A stretch of 55,131 nucleotides of DNA from positions 1 through 55,131 of the forward strand of contig CAIPWR010000031.1 in NCBI GenBank assembly GCA_903868795.1, in the 5' to 3' direction. Below, piece after piece: positions 1 to 7,746 of the stretch (position 1 is the first letter of the stretch; each line of letters opens with the position of its first letter). The DNA comes from an uncultured Spartobacteria bacterium (GTDB lineage Bacteria; Verrucomicrobiota; Verrucomicrobiia; Chthoniobacterales; UBA6821). The notes under the pieces were generated by a model. That model was given only the letters and a program-made list of their open reading frames with translations. It was not told the origin of the DNA and did not search any database. A program made the position numbers and the translations under genes.

Positions 1-128
1 ACAGAACCTTCCAGCTTTTGAGTGTTCATCCGTTTGAGAAGGTGCCTATCCATGAACTACTTACAGAAGAAGACCTCAAATCTTATATGCCTCAAAAAAA
101 TAACCAATTGATGCTGTGGGACTTATAA
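1..128 (+). CDS. C-terminal fragment of an unidentified protein
   Basis: An open frame enters from the left edge and ends with TAA at 126-128. It encodes about 41 residues ending in LMLWDL. The readable part is ordinary soluble sequence (FEKVPIHELLTEEDL) with no membrane segment or motif I recognise. It points towards the convergent DUF151 gene, whose stop lies 29 bases away. Only the tail is visible, so no function is assigned. The frame is favoured because it is open to the edge and ends just before the next gene. Confidence 0.5.
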   Translation, partial: RTFQLLSVHPFEKVPIHELLTEEDLKSYMPQKNNQLMLWDL

Positions 129-157
129 CCGGACGCTAGTGTTTTAACCTGCATTCA

Positions 158-730
158 CTACTTCCCACCCTCTTCGCCTTTTTCATCCGGGGATTGTTCG
201 ATCATCTTCTTTAGGACTTCGGACATGTCCTCCACTTCATTCCAGACTTCGCCGGTGGCATAAATGGGAGCTTTCTGCTGAGCGGCCATCGCAAGGCAGT
301 CACTAGGACGGGCATCCAGTTCCACTACCTTGCGTTGTTGGAGTTCATTCTCCGCGGTCATGATCATCCGTCCGTAGTAGGTCGCTCCCTTGAGGTCATT
401 GATGATTACTCGCTCCACCTTCGCTCCGAAACCCGCGAGCATCATTCCCATGAGGTCATGGGTGAGTGGACGCTCATGCTTTGTTTCCCGGATCATCATG
501 CTGATGGCATTACCGACCAAGGGGTCGACATAGATGACAAAAACCTTCTCCTCATTACCGAGAAACACGGCGCTTCCGCTGGTCGTTGGGAGGACGGCCT
601 TAATCCCGATCTCGACGACATCCTTAGGGCTCATTTGGCTCATGGGTAGACTATGTTCCAGAATGTGACGTCGTGCATCTATGCAATTGTGCTTATTGTC
701 CGTTGCGACTGCCATCCGCATATTCGGCAT
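158..730 (-). CDS. Bifunctional nuclease family protein (DUF151)
   Basis: This 190-residue protein belongs to the DUF151 (bifunctional nuclease) family. The core is visible as VDPLVGNAI, RPLTHDL and the family hallmark LDARPSDCLAMAA near residues 140-152, followed by APIYA. Characterised plant members have RNase and DNase activity; the bacterial role is poorly defined, so the activity is inferred from the family. The C-terminus is acidic and probably disordered. The start at 730 overlaps the end of the upstream carbonic anhydrase gene by 38 bases and has a GGGGA purine run about 7 bases upstream. An internal ATG at 643 (MSQMSPKDVV) would remove 29 atypical residues and the overlap, and cannot be excluded. 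The two genes are probably co-transcribed. Confidence 0.85.
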   Translation of the reverse strand: MPNMRMAVATDNKHNCIDARRHILEHSLPMSQMSPKDVVEIGIKAVLPTTSGSAVFLGNEEKVFVIYVDPLVGNAISMMIRETKHERPLTHDLMGMMLAGFGAKVERVIINDLKGATYYGRMIMTAENELQQRKVVELDARPSDCLAMAAQQKAPIYATGEVWNEVEDMSEVLKKMIEQSPDEKGEEGGK

Positions 731-1316
731 GAACGATTCCCCGGCTTTTGTATTCGGCCGAGGTGACCAGATAATGGTCGGCCCAGGAGCCTAGTCCTTC
801 CTGCTCTTCGGCAGTCAGAGTGCGAACGATTCTGGCTGGTGATCCTACGACCATTGAACCCGGAGGAATGATGGTATTCATCAGGACTGTGGCGTGCGCT
901 CCGACAAGGCATCGTTCCCCGATGACGGCGCCATCCAGGATGATCGCTCCCATGCCGATCAGTGACTCGTCGCCGATCGTGCAGGCATGGACGATGGCAC
1001 CATGCCCGATAGTCACACGCCTCCCGACCGTGACGCCATGGCCCGTGGCGACATGGATCACGGCATTGTCCTGCACATTGCTCTCCTCCCCGATCTCGAT
1101 CGGGGCGATGTCACCGCGAAGCGATGCCGATGGCCAGACGCTGGCCCGCGCGCCCAAGTGAACCGCTCCGGCGATGAAGGCTCCCGGCGCAACATAGGCT
1201 TCGGAGTGGACAACCGGGGTCTGATTCATGTGCTCCTTAACGATTTTCTTGAAGTAGTCAAGGTGTTCCGGATGGCGAAGGTCGCCCCTAGGGTCGTCTA
1301 CGGGTTGAGTGTTCAT
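693..1316 (-). CDS. Gamma-class carbonic anhydrase-like hexapeptide protein
   Basis: This 207-residue protein has a left-handed beta-helix built from hexapeptide repeats, typical of the gamma-carbonic anhydrase/YrdA/PaaY group. Visible landmarks are the RGD motif in ASLRGDIAPIEIG (about residue 68), NVQDNAVIHV, and IGHGAIVHACTIGD, which supply the histidines expected to bind the metal. GSPARIVR closes the helix before a C-terminal alpha-helix. Many homologues have no measurable carbonic anhydrase activity, so hydration of CO2 is only a family-level expectation. The first 29 residues precede the usual N-terminus and an alternative start is Met30 (MNQTPVVHSE). It lies upstream of the DUF151 gene, which it overlaps. 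Confidence 0.85.
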   Translation of the reverse strand: MNTQPVDDPRGDLRHPEHLDYFKKIVKEHMNQTPVVHSEAYVAPGAFIAGAVHLGARASVWPSASLRGDIAPIEIGEESNVQDNAVIHVATGHGVTVGRRVTIGHGAIVHACTIGDESLIGMGAIILDGAVIGERCLVGAHATVLMNTIIPPGSMVVGSPARIVRTLTAEEQEGLGSWADHYLVTSAEYKSRGIVHAEYADGSRNGQ

Positions 1317-1348
1317 GAGGTTTTTTTATGATTTTCTCACAATGGGAG

Positions 1349-1377
1349 TTGACAGCAAGAGAGGGTTTTTTTTGGAT
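1349..1377 (+). promoter_or_regulatory. Possible hup promoter
   Basis: A perfect TTGACA lies at 1349-1354, in the gap between the divergent carbonic anhydrase and HU genes. At normal spacing there is only a weak -10 candidate (TTGGAT near 1372). The assignment rests on the -35 match and its position about 75 bases before the HU start codon. Confidence 0.35.
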
Positions 1378-1426
1378 CGTGAGTGTCACACGACACAACC
1401 AAACATACAACCCAACCCAACAATCC

Positions 1427-1705
1427 ATGAGCAGCAAAGTACACCTCGTTGAATCCGTCCAGAAGGCCCTCGGCAAAGACACCTCCAAGGCCCACGCAGA
1501 AAAAGTCGTCGCCGCCGTCATCGACAGCGTCAAGGCCCTCGTCAAGAAGCACAAGAGCCTTCAGTTGATAGGCTTCGGTACGTTCAAGGTTGTCAATCGC
1601 AAGGCCCGCAAGGGAATCAACCCTAAGACCGGCAAGGCTATCCAGATCAAGGCTTCGAAGAGCGTTCGCCTGACCCCTGGTAAGGCTTTCAAGCAGTCTC
1701 TCTAA
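1427..1705 (+). CDS. hup: HU family DNA-binding protein
   Basis: This 92-residue protein is a nucleoid-associated HU/IHF family member that binds and bends DNA as a dimer. The HU signature is clear: IGFGTFKVVNRKARKGINP (about residues 48-66), followed by the beta-arm and the C-terminal KSVRLTPGKAFKQSL. The length matches HU (about 90 residues). The ATG at 1427 is chosen because an in-frame upstream extension adds 33 residues that do not look like HU. The leader before this ATG is rich in A and C (repeats of AACCCA) and contains no Shine-Dalgarno sequence. A strong hairpin terminator follows the gene, so it is probably monocistronic. Confidence 0.95.
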   Translation: MSSKVHLVESVQKALGKDTSKAHAEKVVAAVIDSVKALVKKHKSLQLIGFGTFKVVNRKARKGINPKTGKAIQIKASKSVRLTPGKAFKQSL

Positions 1706-1730
1706 GTTTTTAAAGGGTTTCCCCCCGCCC

Positions 1731-1770
1731 GAGAAAACCCGTTATGCCGTTTGGCATAACGGGTTTTCTC
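1731..1770 (+). terminator. Strong hairpin terminator after hup
   Basis: A perfect 18-bp inverted repeat (GAGAAAACCCGTTATGCC at 1731-1748 and its complement at 1753-1770) flanks a 4-base GTTT loop, 25 bases after the HU stop codon. The 3' arm ends in GGGTTTTCTC followed by ATTTCTC, so the T tract is partly inside the stem. The symmetric A and T tracts could let it work in both directions, but the next gene, mdh, runs in the same direction. Confidence 0.85.
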
Positions 1771-1809
1771 ATTTCTCTGGTGTATCGGTTCAGCTATGAT
1801 GGAAGTTCC

Positions 1810-2796
1810 ATGAAATCACCACTCGTTGTCTCAGTCACCGGCGCCGCCGGACAAATCGGCTACTCACTCCTTCCCCGCATCGCTTCCGGTCAGGTCTTTG
1901 GATATGACCAACCGATCTCCCTCCGCCTCATCGAGATTGAACCGGGCATGAAAGCGCTTGCCGGCGTGGTGATGGAACTCAATGACTGCGCTTTCCCTCT
2001 GCTCGAATCCATCGAGGCTACTTCCGATCTTGATCACGGTTTTACAGGCACCAATTGGGCACTGCTCGTCGGTAGCGTGCCCCGCAAGGCCGGTATGGAG
2101 CGAAAGGATCTCCTCGGCATCAACGGGAAGATCTTTATCGGCCAAGGGCAGGCCATCGAGAGGAATGCCGCTACGGACGTCAATGTCCTCGTGGTTGGCA
2201 ATCCCTGCAACACAAACTGCCTGATTGCCATGAAGAATGCCCCTTCCATTCCCGAGGATCGCTGGCATGCGATGACTCGTCTCGACGAGAATCGTGCCAA
2301 GAGCGCCTTGGCAGAGAAAGCCGGTTGCCACAACCGTGACATCACAAAACTTGCCATATGGGGTAATCACTCCAGCACACTCTATCCTGATTTCGAGAAT
2401 GCCCTCATCAACGGAGACCCCGTGGGCAAGTACATCCCTGACCGTGCCTGGCTTGAAGGGGATTTCATCAAGGATGTCCAGCAGCGTGGTGCTGCGATCA
2501 TTGCCGCCCGGGGGCTCTCGTCCGCCGCCTCTGCCGCGCATGCCGCCATCGAGACCGTCCAATCACTTCGTGAGGTGACTCCAACGGATGATTGGCACAG
2601 TGTTGCCGTTGCTTCCAATGGATCTTATGGCGTCGAGAAAGGTCTGATTTGTTCCTTCCCTATCCGTTCCAACGGTACGGCGGCATCCATCGTCGAGGGA
2701 GTTGATCTCGGTGAGTTCGGCAAGGCCAAGTTCCAACTCTCCCTCAACGAACTTCTTGAGGAGAAGGCGATGGTTTCCGATCTCCTGCCGAAATAA
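1810..2796 (+). CDS. mdh: Malate dehydrogenase
   Basis: This 328-residue enzyme of the LDH/MDH superfamily oxidises malate to oxaloacetate with NAD in the TCA cycle. It resembles the cytosolic/Thermus type rather than the 310-residue LDH-like type. The Rossmann loop is GAAGQIG (11-17). Substrate arginines lie in VPRKAGMERKD (R92, R98), Asn131 in NPCNTNC, the catalytic aspartate in TRLDENRA (D159) and the catalytic histidine in WGNHSSTLYPD (H187). The ATG at 1810 is preceded by GGAAG. The frame is open upstream to 1744, but that extension lies in the hup terminator and is not MDH-like. Fumarase follows 144 bases later, so two consecutive TCA-cycle steps are adjacent. Confidence 0.95.
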   Translation: MKSPLVVSVTGAAGQIGYSLLPRIASGQVFGYDQPISLRLIEIEPGMKALAGVVMELNDCAFPLLESIEATSDLDHGFTGTNWALLVGSVPRKAGMERKDLLGINGKIFIGQGQAIERNAATDVNVLVVGNPCNTNCLIAMKNAPSIPEDRWHAMTRLDENRAKSALAEKAGCHNRDITKLAIWGNHSSTLYPDFENALINGDPVGKYIPDRAWLEGDFIKDVQQRGAAIIAARGLSSAASAAHAAIETVQSLREVTPTDDWHSVAVASNGSYGVEKGLICSFPIRSNGTAASIVEGVDLGEFGKAKFQLSLNELLEEKAMVSDLLPK

Positions 2797-2940
2797 ATAA
2801 GGTAGATAGGCTGAAGACTTTTAGATTGATAGGAAAATGCTGGGGGCTCAGCCCCTGGCATATCACTTCGGTTTCAAGCCCTCTGCTTCTAAATCCTTCT
2901 TAACAGCCTTCCGTCTAAACAGCTAAACACCTCCTCTTCC

Positions 2941-4356
2941 ATGTCCCACTCTATACCCGCGGCCGATCTGGCCACTCACCGCACCGAGACCGACTCCATG
3001 GGGGAGATCCCCGTGCCCCATGACCGGTACTATGGTGCCCAGACTGCGCGTTCGCTGATTCATTTCGACATCGGCAACGATACCAAGCCCCCGGAGTTGA
3101 TCCGCGCCTTGGGTCAGCTCAAGAAAGCATGTGCCCTCGCCAATAGGGACCTCGGCAAACTGAGCGTGGACAAGAGTGATCTCATCGTACGTGCCGCCGA
3201 TGAGGTGATTGCAGGCAAGCTCAACGAGCACTTCCCGCTTCGTATCTGGCAGACCGGAAGTGGTACCCAGAGCAATATGAACGCCAATGAGGTGATTTCC
3301 AACCGCGCCATTGAGATGGCCGGCGGGGAGATGGGCTCGAAGAAGCCGATTCACCCGAACGATGACGTGAATATGTCGCAGTCCTCGAATGACACCTTCC
3401 CGACAGCGATGAATATCGCGGCCGTCACGGTAGTTCGGGAACGACTTCTGCCTGCAGTACAGGAATTAAGAGTCGCCCTGCATGCCAAGGCTGCGGAGTT
3501 CGCCGATATCATCAAGATCGGGCGTACCCACCTGCAGGATGCCACGCCGATCACATTGGGTCAGGAATTCTCAGGCTATGTGGCCATGCTTGATGCTGAT
3601 CTGATTCGAGTGACCGAGAGTTTGCCTGGACTTGAGTCTCTAGCGATCGGAGGCACAGCAGTCGGTACCGGCTTGAACTCCCACCCGAAGTTCGGTGAAA
3701 CCGCCGCTGCACACATTGCTCAGATCACGGGCTATCCCTTTGTCTCTGCTGAAAACAAATTCATGGCTCTCTCCTCACACGGGGAGTTTGTCTTTGCCAG
3801 TGGTGCCCTTAAGTCACTTGCCACTTCGCTGATGAAGATCGCCAATGACTTGCGATGGTTGGCCTCGGGGCCCCGCTGTGGATTGGGTGAACTCTCCCTG
3901 CCTGAAAATGAGCCAGGCTCCTCCATCATGCCAGGCAAGGTCAACCCTACCCAGTGCGAGGCCGTCACCATGGTGGCTGTTCAGGTCATGGGTAATGATA
4001 CGGCGATTGGAATTGCTGCATCCCAAGGGAACTTTGAATTGAATGTGTTTAAACCGGTCATCATCCACAATTTCCTCCACTCGGTGCGTCTGCTTGCGGA
4101 TGCCTGCCACTCTTTCAGGGAGCACTGCGTTGTTGGAATTGAGGCAAATCGTGCTGTGATCGATGGCTATGTCCGGAATTCTCTGATGCTGGTCACAGCT
4201 CTGAATCCCCATATCGGTTATGATAAGGCCGCTCAGATTGCTAAGAAGGCCCATAAGGACCATTCCAGCCTCAAGGAGTCAGCAGTTGCGCTCGGTTATT
4301 TGAGCCCTGAGCAGTTTGATGAGTGGGTGGTGGCTGCAAACATGACCCACCCCTGA
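2941..4356 (+). CDS. fumC: Class II fumarate hydratase
   Basis: This 471-residue iron-independent fumarase interconverts fumarate and malate. The family motifs are intact: GSGTQSNMN (106-114), [10 protein letters not shown] (147-156), and the flexible signature loop [11 protein letters not shown] around residue 326 that carries the catalytic serine. The length agrees with FumC (about 465). The N-terminus, with DSMGEIPVP at 18-26, aligns with the usual start of the family, leaving a slightly long leader from 2941. The next methionine is at 2998. It follows mdh on the same strand. A 143-nt gap could hold its own promoter, but I see no clear one. Confidence 0.95.
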   Translation: MSHSIPAADLATHRTETDSMGEIPVPHDRYYGAQTARSLIHFDIGNDTKPPELIRALGQLKKACALANRDLGKLSVDKSDLIVRAADEVIAGKLNEHFPLRIWQTGSGTQSNMNANEVISNRAIEMAGGEMGSKKPIHPNDDVNMSQSSNDTFPTAMNIAAVTVVRERLLPAVQELRVALHAKAAEFADIIKIGRTHLQDATPITLGQEFSGYVAMLDADLIRVTESLPGLESLAIGGTAVGTGLNSHPKFGETAAAHIAQITGYPFVSAENKFMALSSHGEFVFASGALKSLATSLMKIANDLRWLASGPRCGLGELSLPENEPGSSIMPGKVNPTQCEAVTMVAVQVMGNDTAIGIAASQGNFELNVFKPVIIHNFLHSVRLLADACHSFREHCVVGIEANRAVIDGYVRNSLMLVTALNPHIGYDKAAQIAKKAHKDHSSLKESAVALGYLSPEQFDEWVVAANMTHP

Positions 4357-4374
4357 GGCGGCAATTCAACCGCC
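4357..4374. terminator. Small GC hairpin between convergent fumC and exbB
   Basis: GGCGG (4357-4361) and CCGCC (4370-4374) form a 5-bp hairpin immediately after the fumC stop, in the 28-base gap before the convergent exbB stop. It has no clear T tract on either side. Position suggests a bidirectional terminator; the evidence is modest. Confidence 0.35.
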
Positions 4375-4384
4375 GCTGACTTGC

Positions 4385-5020
4385 TTATCTACCGATCGCG
4401 AGCTTCGCCATCAGGTCGGTCGTCATCGATTCTAACTCAATGGAGACTACTTCGACGCGTCGGGTGAAGTAGTTGTAGGCAACCAGATTCGGAACGGCGA
4501 CTCCAAGACCAACGATCGTGCAGTTCAAAGCCTCGGAGATGCCGTTGGCAACCAACTGGGGATCCCCGCTTGCGCCGATGTTTCCAAAGATACCGACAAG
4601 TCCTGACAGGGTTCCGAGCAACCCGAGGAGTGGGGAGATTCCGGTCGTGATCTCCAGGAAGACAAGTCCTGATTCGAGTCGGGAGATTTCATGACGAGCT
4701 CGTGTTTGCACTGCATCGAGGATCTCGGCACGGGTCCAGTCCCTGTGCTGTAGGACGCTCAACAGCACTCGTGACAGTGGGGAGGGCTCCCTGAGAAGAA
4801 ACTTCTGAAGATTCTCGGTTTGGGCTCCTCCTTTGAATCCATCCAAGGCCTTTATGACATCGGGCGGTAGCGCTCGGTCCATCTTGATGATGAGAGCTCT
4901 TTGGAGAATCACGGCCAGCGAGAAAATCGAAAGGAGGAGAAGAACAGCCATGAAGAAGCCGCCTTTGACGAAGAACTGCACAAAGCCGGGCATCGCGGCA
5001 AGGAAGGGGTATAAATTCAT
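4385..5020 (-). CDS. exbB: ExbB/TolQ/MotA-type proton channel protein
   Basis: This 211-residue inner membrane protein of the MotA/TolQ/ExbB family uses proton flow to energise TonB or Tol. It has three membrane segments: one near residues 20-43 (MAVLLLLSIFSLAVILQ), and a conserved pair in the C-terminal half starting at ITTGISPLLGLLGTLSGLVG and ISEALNCTIVGLGVAVPN. These match the MotA_ExbB domain. The ATG at 5020 is chosen because the upstream extension runs into tonB and is not conserved-looking. It lies 10 bases after the tonB stop and is the last gene of the miaB-rex-ogg-tonB-exbB run. The usual partner ExbD is not adjacent; an ExbD homologue lies at 33.4-33.8 kb. Confidence 0.9.
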   Translation of the reverse strand: MNLYPFLAAMPGFVQFFVKGGFFMAVLLLLSIFSLAVILQRALIIKMDRALPPDVIKALDGFKGGAQTENLQKFLLREPSPLSRVLLSVLQHRDWTRAEILDAVQTRARHEISRLESGLVFLEITTGISPLLGLLGTLSGLVGIFGNIGASGDPQLVANGISEALNCTIVGLGVAVPNLVAYNYFTRRVEVVSIELESMTTDLMAKLAIGR

Positions 5021-5030
5021 GCGGTGAAAC

Positions 5031-6146
5031 TTAGTAAACGGTGAAGCTGTAGTCGATTTCCAAGACCCCATTTTGGAGTGTTCTGGCAACGTCGGGAGGA
5101 ATCGGTGGCAACTTGGCGTCCATGATCGAGCGAAGACTGCAATCCGTCAAAGACTCATTCCCATTGCTGGAAATGACATGGAGCCCGCTGACCTTGCCGC
5201 TCGAACTCACTTTGAAGCTGACGTCGACAGTCCCGATGCTGAGAAGGCCCATGCGCTCATCCACATAGTAGTACCACCTGGAACCGATGGCATCCGCGAC
5301 TCCTTTGCGATAACGACCCAGCGGTGTTGCCTCGGCGGCAACGGAGGAGCGTCCGCGGTTGGAGATATTCCCACGAATTACCGTTTGGCGCGTCTCGGGT
5401 TGGTAACCCTTTGAGGATCCTTGAGATCCAGGGGCGGAGGACTGACGGAGAGGGGATGACGATATGGTTTGTGGCAATGATTTCTCGGGTGTCTGTGATG
5501 ATTGCGTTGAGGTCACCGGTGGGGGCTCGGGCGGTTCGATCAGTTTGATATTGTTGGGAAGGGGCGTGCTGCTTGGGGTTGGCTGGGGACTCGGGGTAGC
5601 GAGGGGAGTTGGGTAGGGAGTTTCTTTGGGCTTGGGGGAAGGAGACTCATGCGGCTTTTGCTCAGACTTGCTTTGTTGGGCGGGATTGGAGGGGGGGGAC
5701 ACGGGCTGCGGGGGGAGGGGATTCCCTGCAGAGGTAGCCGGTTTTTCGCCGGGAGCGAACTTCTGGTTCTGCAATTCCAAGGCTGGCTGGGCAATGCCTT
5801 GTTGTGAAGGAAGGGGAAGGACTCCCTCGGGAGGTTGTTCACTAGCGGCTTTGCTGTTTTGATCGGATTGGAAAAGCGAGTTTTGCGGTGCTTTTTCGGT
5901 GACTTCCTTTGCCTCGATGAAAGGTCGTTCGTTCTTGGGAGGAGGAGTCAGTTCAAGAGTCACCTCGGGAGGAGGCAGGTTTTTTAGGGCCTCTTTTGTG
6001 AGTAGATTTCTGGCAAAAAGAACCGCCAGAAAAATAATCAGTGTGGCATGGATCAGGCACGAAAGAATCAGGAAGAAGGGAAACCCCTTTTTCCTGCCTG
6101 CTCGCCTTTGCTGCGTGGAGGCGCGTTGTTCCGTGCCTGTCGTCAT
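5031..6146 (-). CDS. tonB: TonB-like energy transducer
   Basis: This 371-residue protein has the layout of TonB: a basic cytoplasmic N-terminus (RRAGRKKG), one membrane anchor at about 22-45 (FFLILSCLIHATLIIFLAVL), a long proline-, serine- and lysine-rich periplasmic stretch (about 55-260), and a compact C-terminal domain of about 90 residues with SIGTVDVSFKVSSSGKVSG. TonB links inner-membrane proton force to outer-membrane receptors; a TolA-like role is the main alternative. The PPPKNERPF stretch near the anchor is typical. Its start overlaps the ogg stop by 4 bases and exbB follows 10 bases downstream, supporting the energy-transduction role. No TonB-dependent receptor is in the window. Confidence 0.85.
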   Translation of the reverse strand: MTTGTEQRASTQQRRAGRKKGFPFFLILSCLIHATLIIFLAVLFARNLLTKEALKNLPPPEVTLELTPPPKNERPFIEAKEVTEKAPQNSLFQSDQNSKAASEQPPEGVLPLPSQQGIAQPALELQNQKFAPGEKPATSAGNPLPPQPVSPPSNPAQQSKSEQKPHESPSPKPKETPYPTPLATPSPQPTPSSTPLPNNIKLIEPPEPPPVTSTQSSQTPEKSLPQTISSSPLRQSSAPGSQGSSKGYQPETRQTVIRGNISNRGRSSVAAEATPLGRYRKGVADAIGSRWYYYVDERMGLLSIGTVDVSFKVSSSGKVSGLHVISSNGNESLTDCSLRSIMDAKLPPIPPDVARTLQNGVLEIDYSFTVY

Positions 6147-7099
6147 GAAACGGTGCTGAGATGGGGCGGAGGGGATGCTATTCGGCCGATGGTGGTAGTG
6201 GCTCGCTTGGGGGTCGATCCAAGAGATTTCTGAATTCCGTGGGAAATCTTTAGATTTCCCGTGCGCGCCTGATGGAACAGGTATTGCTGGATGTACCCGG
6301 CATAGGGGCCTAGGAGCTTTTCTCCATAACGCTCCAACTCGACGGGAGTCAGTTTTTTTGAGCGTGGAGAGCGGAAAGAGCTAAGAATCCTGCCGATCCA
6401 GACATCCACGGGAACTGCCTCCAGTCGTCCGTAGGAAAAGAGAAGAATGCAGTTGGCAACTTTTCTTCCAATACCGGGAAGAGAGCAGAGGGCTTCTCTT
6501 GCTTCGTCCGTGTTCATTTTGACAAGTGCCTCCGGATCAAATGTTCCCTCGGCGATGAGTCGCGCTGTTGCTAGAAGCCCCTTGGCACGGAAACCAAGAG
6601 CGCAGAGGCGGAGTTCTTCCTCGGACGTGGAGGCCAGAACTGCCGGTTCCGGAAAACCCGGCACCGAGGTGTTGTCCAATTTTCTTCCATAGGCATGCCT
6701 CAAGGAGAGGCTCATCTGGCGGATATGGGCAACCTGCTTCATGGGCGAGAGTATGAAGGAGGCTATGCATTCCCAATGCGGCTGCCTCATGATACGCAGA
6801 CCACGGCAAGCCAATGATGCCTCGAGAGAGGCCGGGTGAGCGGAGCAGGTGTGGCGGATCGCCTCAAGATCATGGTCGAAAGCCAGGTAATGTCGTAGGG
6901 ATTCCTGATCTATCCCACGGTAACGAAGGATCCCTCCCTCCTGTTGAAGAAAGACACCTCTCTCTCCAATACATCCCGTATATCCCCCGTCACATTCCGT
7001 CCAATGAAAAGTCTGACCGCTCTCGAAGGTCATGCGAAGGTCGAATTCAGGGCACTCGATCTCTCCCTCCTCGAGTTGCATGAGATCTCTTCCGCTCAT
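6143..7099 (-). CDS. 8-oxoguanine DNA glycosylase (OGG1 type)
   Basis: This 318-residue protein is a base-excision repair enzyme of the HhH-GPD superfamily that removes 8-oxoguanine and nicks the strand. The N-terminal domain carries GQTFHW (28-33), matching the GQ-F-W element of OGG1. The helix-hairpin-helix is LPGIGRKVANC (207-217), with the Schiff-base lysine at K213 and the catalytic aspartate in VPVDVW (D232). There is no iron-sulfur cluster cysteine set at the C-terminus, which argues against MutY or Nth. The last 30 residues are a basic, probably disordered tail. It overlaps rex upstream and tonB downstream by 4 bases each. Placing an oxidative-damage repair gene behind a redox-sensing regulator may be functional. 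Confidence 0.9.
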   Translation of the reverse strand: MSGRDLMQLEEGEIECPEFDLRMTFESGQTFHWTECDGGYTGCIGERGVFLQQEGGILRYRGIDQESLRHYLAFDHDLEAIRHTCSAHPASLEASLACRGLRIMRQPHWECIASFILSPMKQVAHIRQMSLSLRHAYGRKLDNTSVPGFPEPAVLASTSEEELRLCALGFRAKGLLATARLIAEGTFDPEALVKMNTDEAREALCSLPGIGRKVANCILLFSYGRLEAVPVDVWIGRILSSFRSPRSKKLTPVELERYGEKLLGPYAGYIQQYLFHQARTGNLKISHGIQKSLGSTPKRATTTIGRIASPPPHLSTVS

Positions 7100-7746
7100 C
7101 GCGCAAAGTAGCTGAGGTTCTCCAACTCAATTGCAAGATTGACGTTGTTTACAGCCACAGTCTCCGGCAGATGAAGAACCACTGGAGAAAAGTTCAGGAT
7201 GGCTTGGATACCTACCTCGCAGAGTTGCTCGGCTACACTCTGGGCCGAGGAGCCTGGGACGCAGAGGATTGCCATCCGAATCTCGCGGCGCTGGACTAGT
7301 CCCTTCATCGATCCCATGCCTCGGACCCCCATTCTACCCTCCATTTGCTTTTGAGGTTTCAGATCGAAAGCGGCCACAATTTCAAATCCCTCGCGGGCGA
7401 ATCCCTTATAGCTCAGGAGCGCCTGACCAAGGTTGCCCACCCCAACAAGGATCACGGGCTGAAGGCTCGCACGTCCCAGAATCTCCTCCAGCCGATTCCT
7501 AAGGGTTACGACTTCATAACCCGTTCCGCGCTTACCAAGCGGACCACAGTAAGCCAGATCCCGGCGTAGCTGTGCCGGTTGGACGCCGGCTACACTTGCA
7601 AGCGCCGCCGAAGAGACAATGCTCTCTCTCCTTGCAACCATGAGCCCCAGACAACGGAGATAGAGGGAGAGGCGATAGACGGTTTTTCGTGGAATGTCTG
7701 ACGAGACGCGGATTAACTTTTCCACATTCCCGGGATTTTTGGTCAT
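7096..7746 (-). CDS. rex: Redox-sensing transcriptional repressor Rex
   Basis: This 216-residue protein senses the NADH/NAD ratio and represses fermentation and respiration genes when NADH is low. The N-terminal winged helix is visible as IPRKTVYRLSLYLRCL and the recognition helix VQPAQLRRDLAYCG (about 55-68), followed by KRGTGYEV. The Rossmann fold has GVGNLGQAL (102-110) and AAFDLKP. It sits between miaB and ogg with 4-base overlaps on both sides, so it is co-translated with them. I looked for a TTGTGA/TCACAA-type operator in the gap upstream of miaB and did not find a convincing one. Confidence 0.93.
   Translation of the reverse strand: MTKNPGNVEKLIRVSSDIPRKTVYRLSLYLRCLGLMVARRESIVSSAALASVAGVQPAQLRRDLAYCGPLGKRGTGYEVVTLRNRLEEILGRASLQPVILVGVGNLGQALLSYKGFAREGFEIVAAFDLKPQKQMEGRMGVRGMGSMKGLVQRREIRMAILCVPGSSAQSVAEQLCEVGIQAILNFSPVVLHLPETVAVNNVNLAIELENLSYFAR

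Noticed and set aside
1864-2562. 232-codon antisense frame in mdh
   Set aside because: MDH motifs on the plus strand are complete; the antisense product has no domain.
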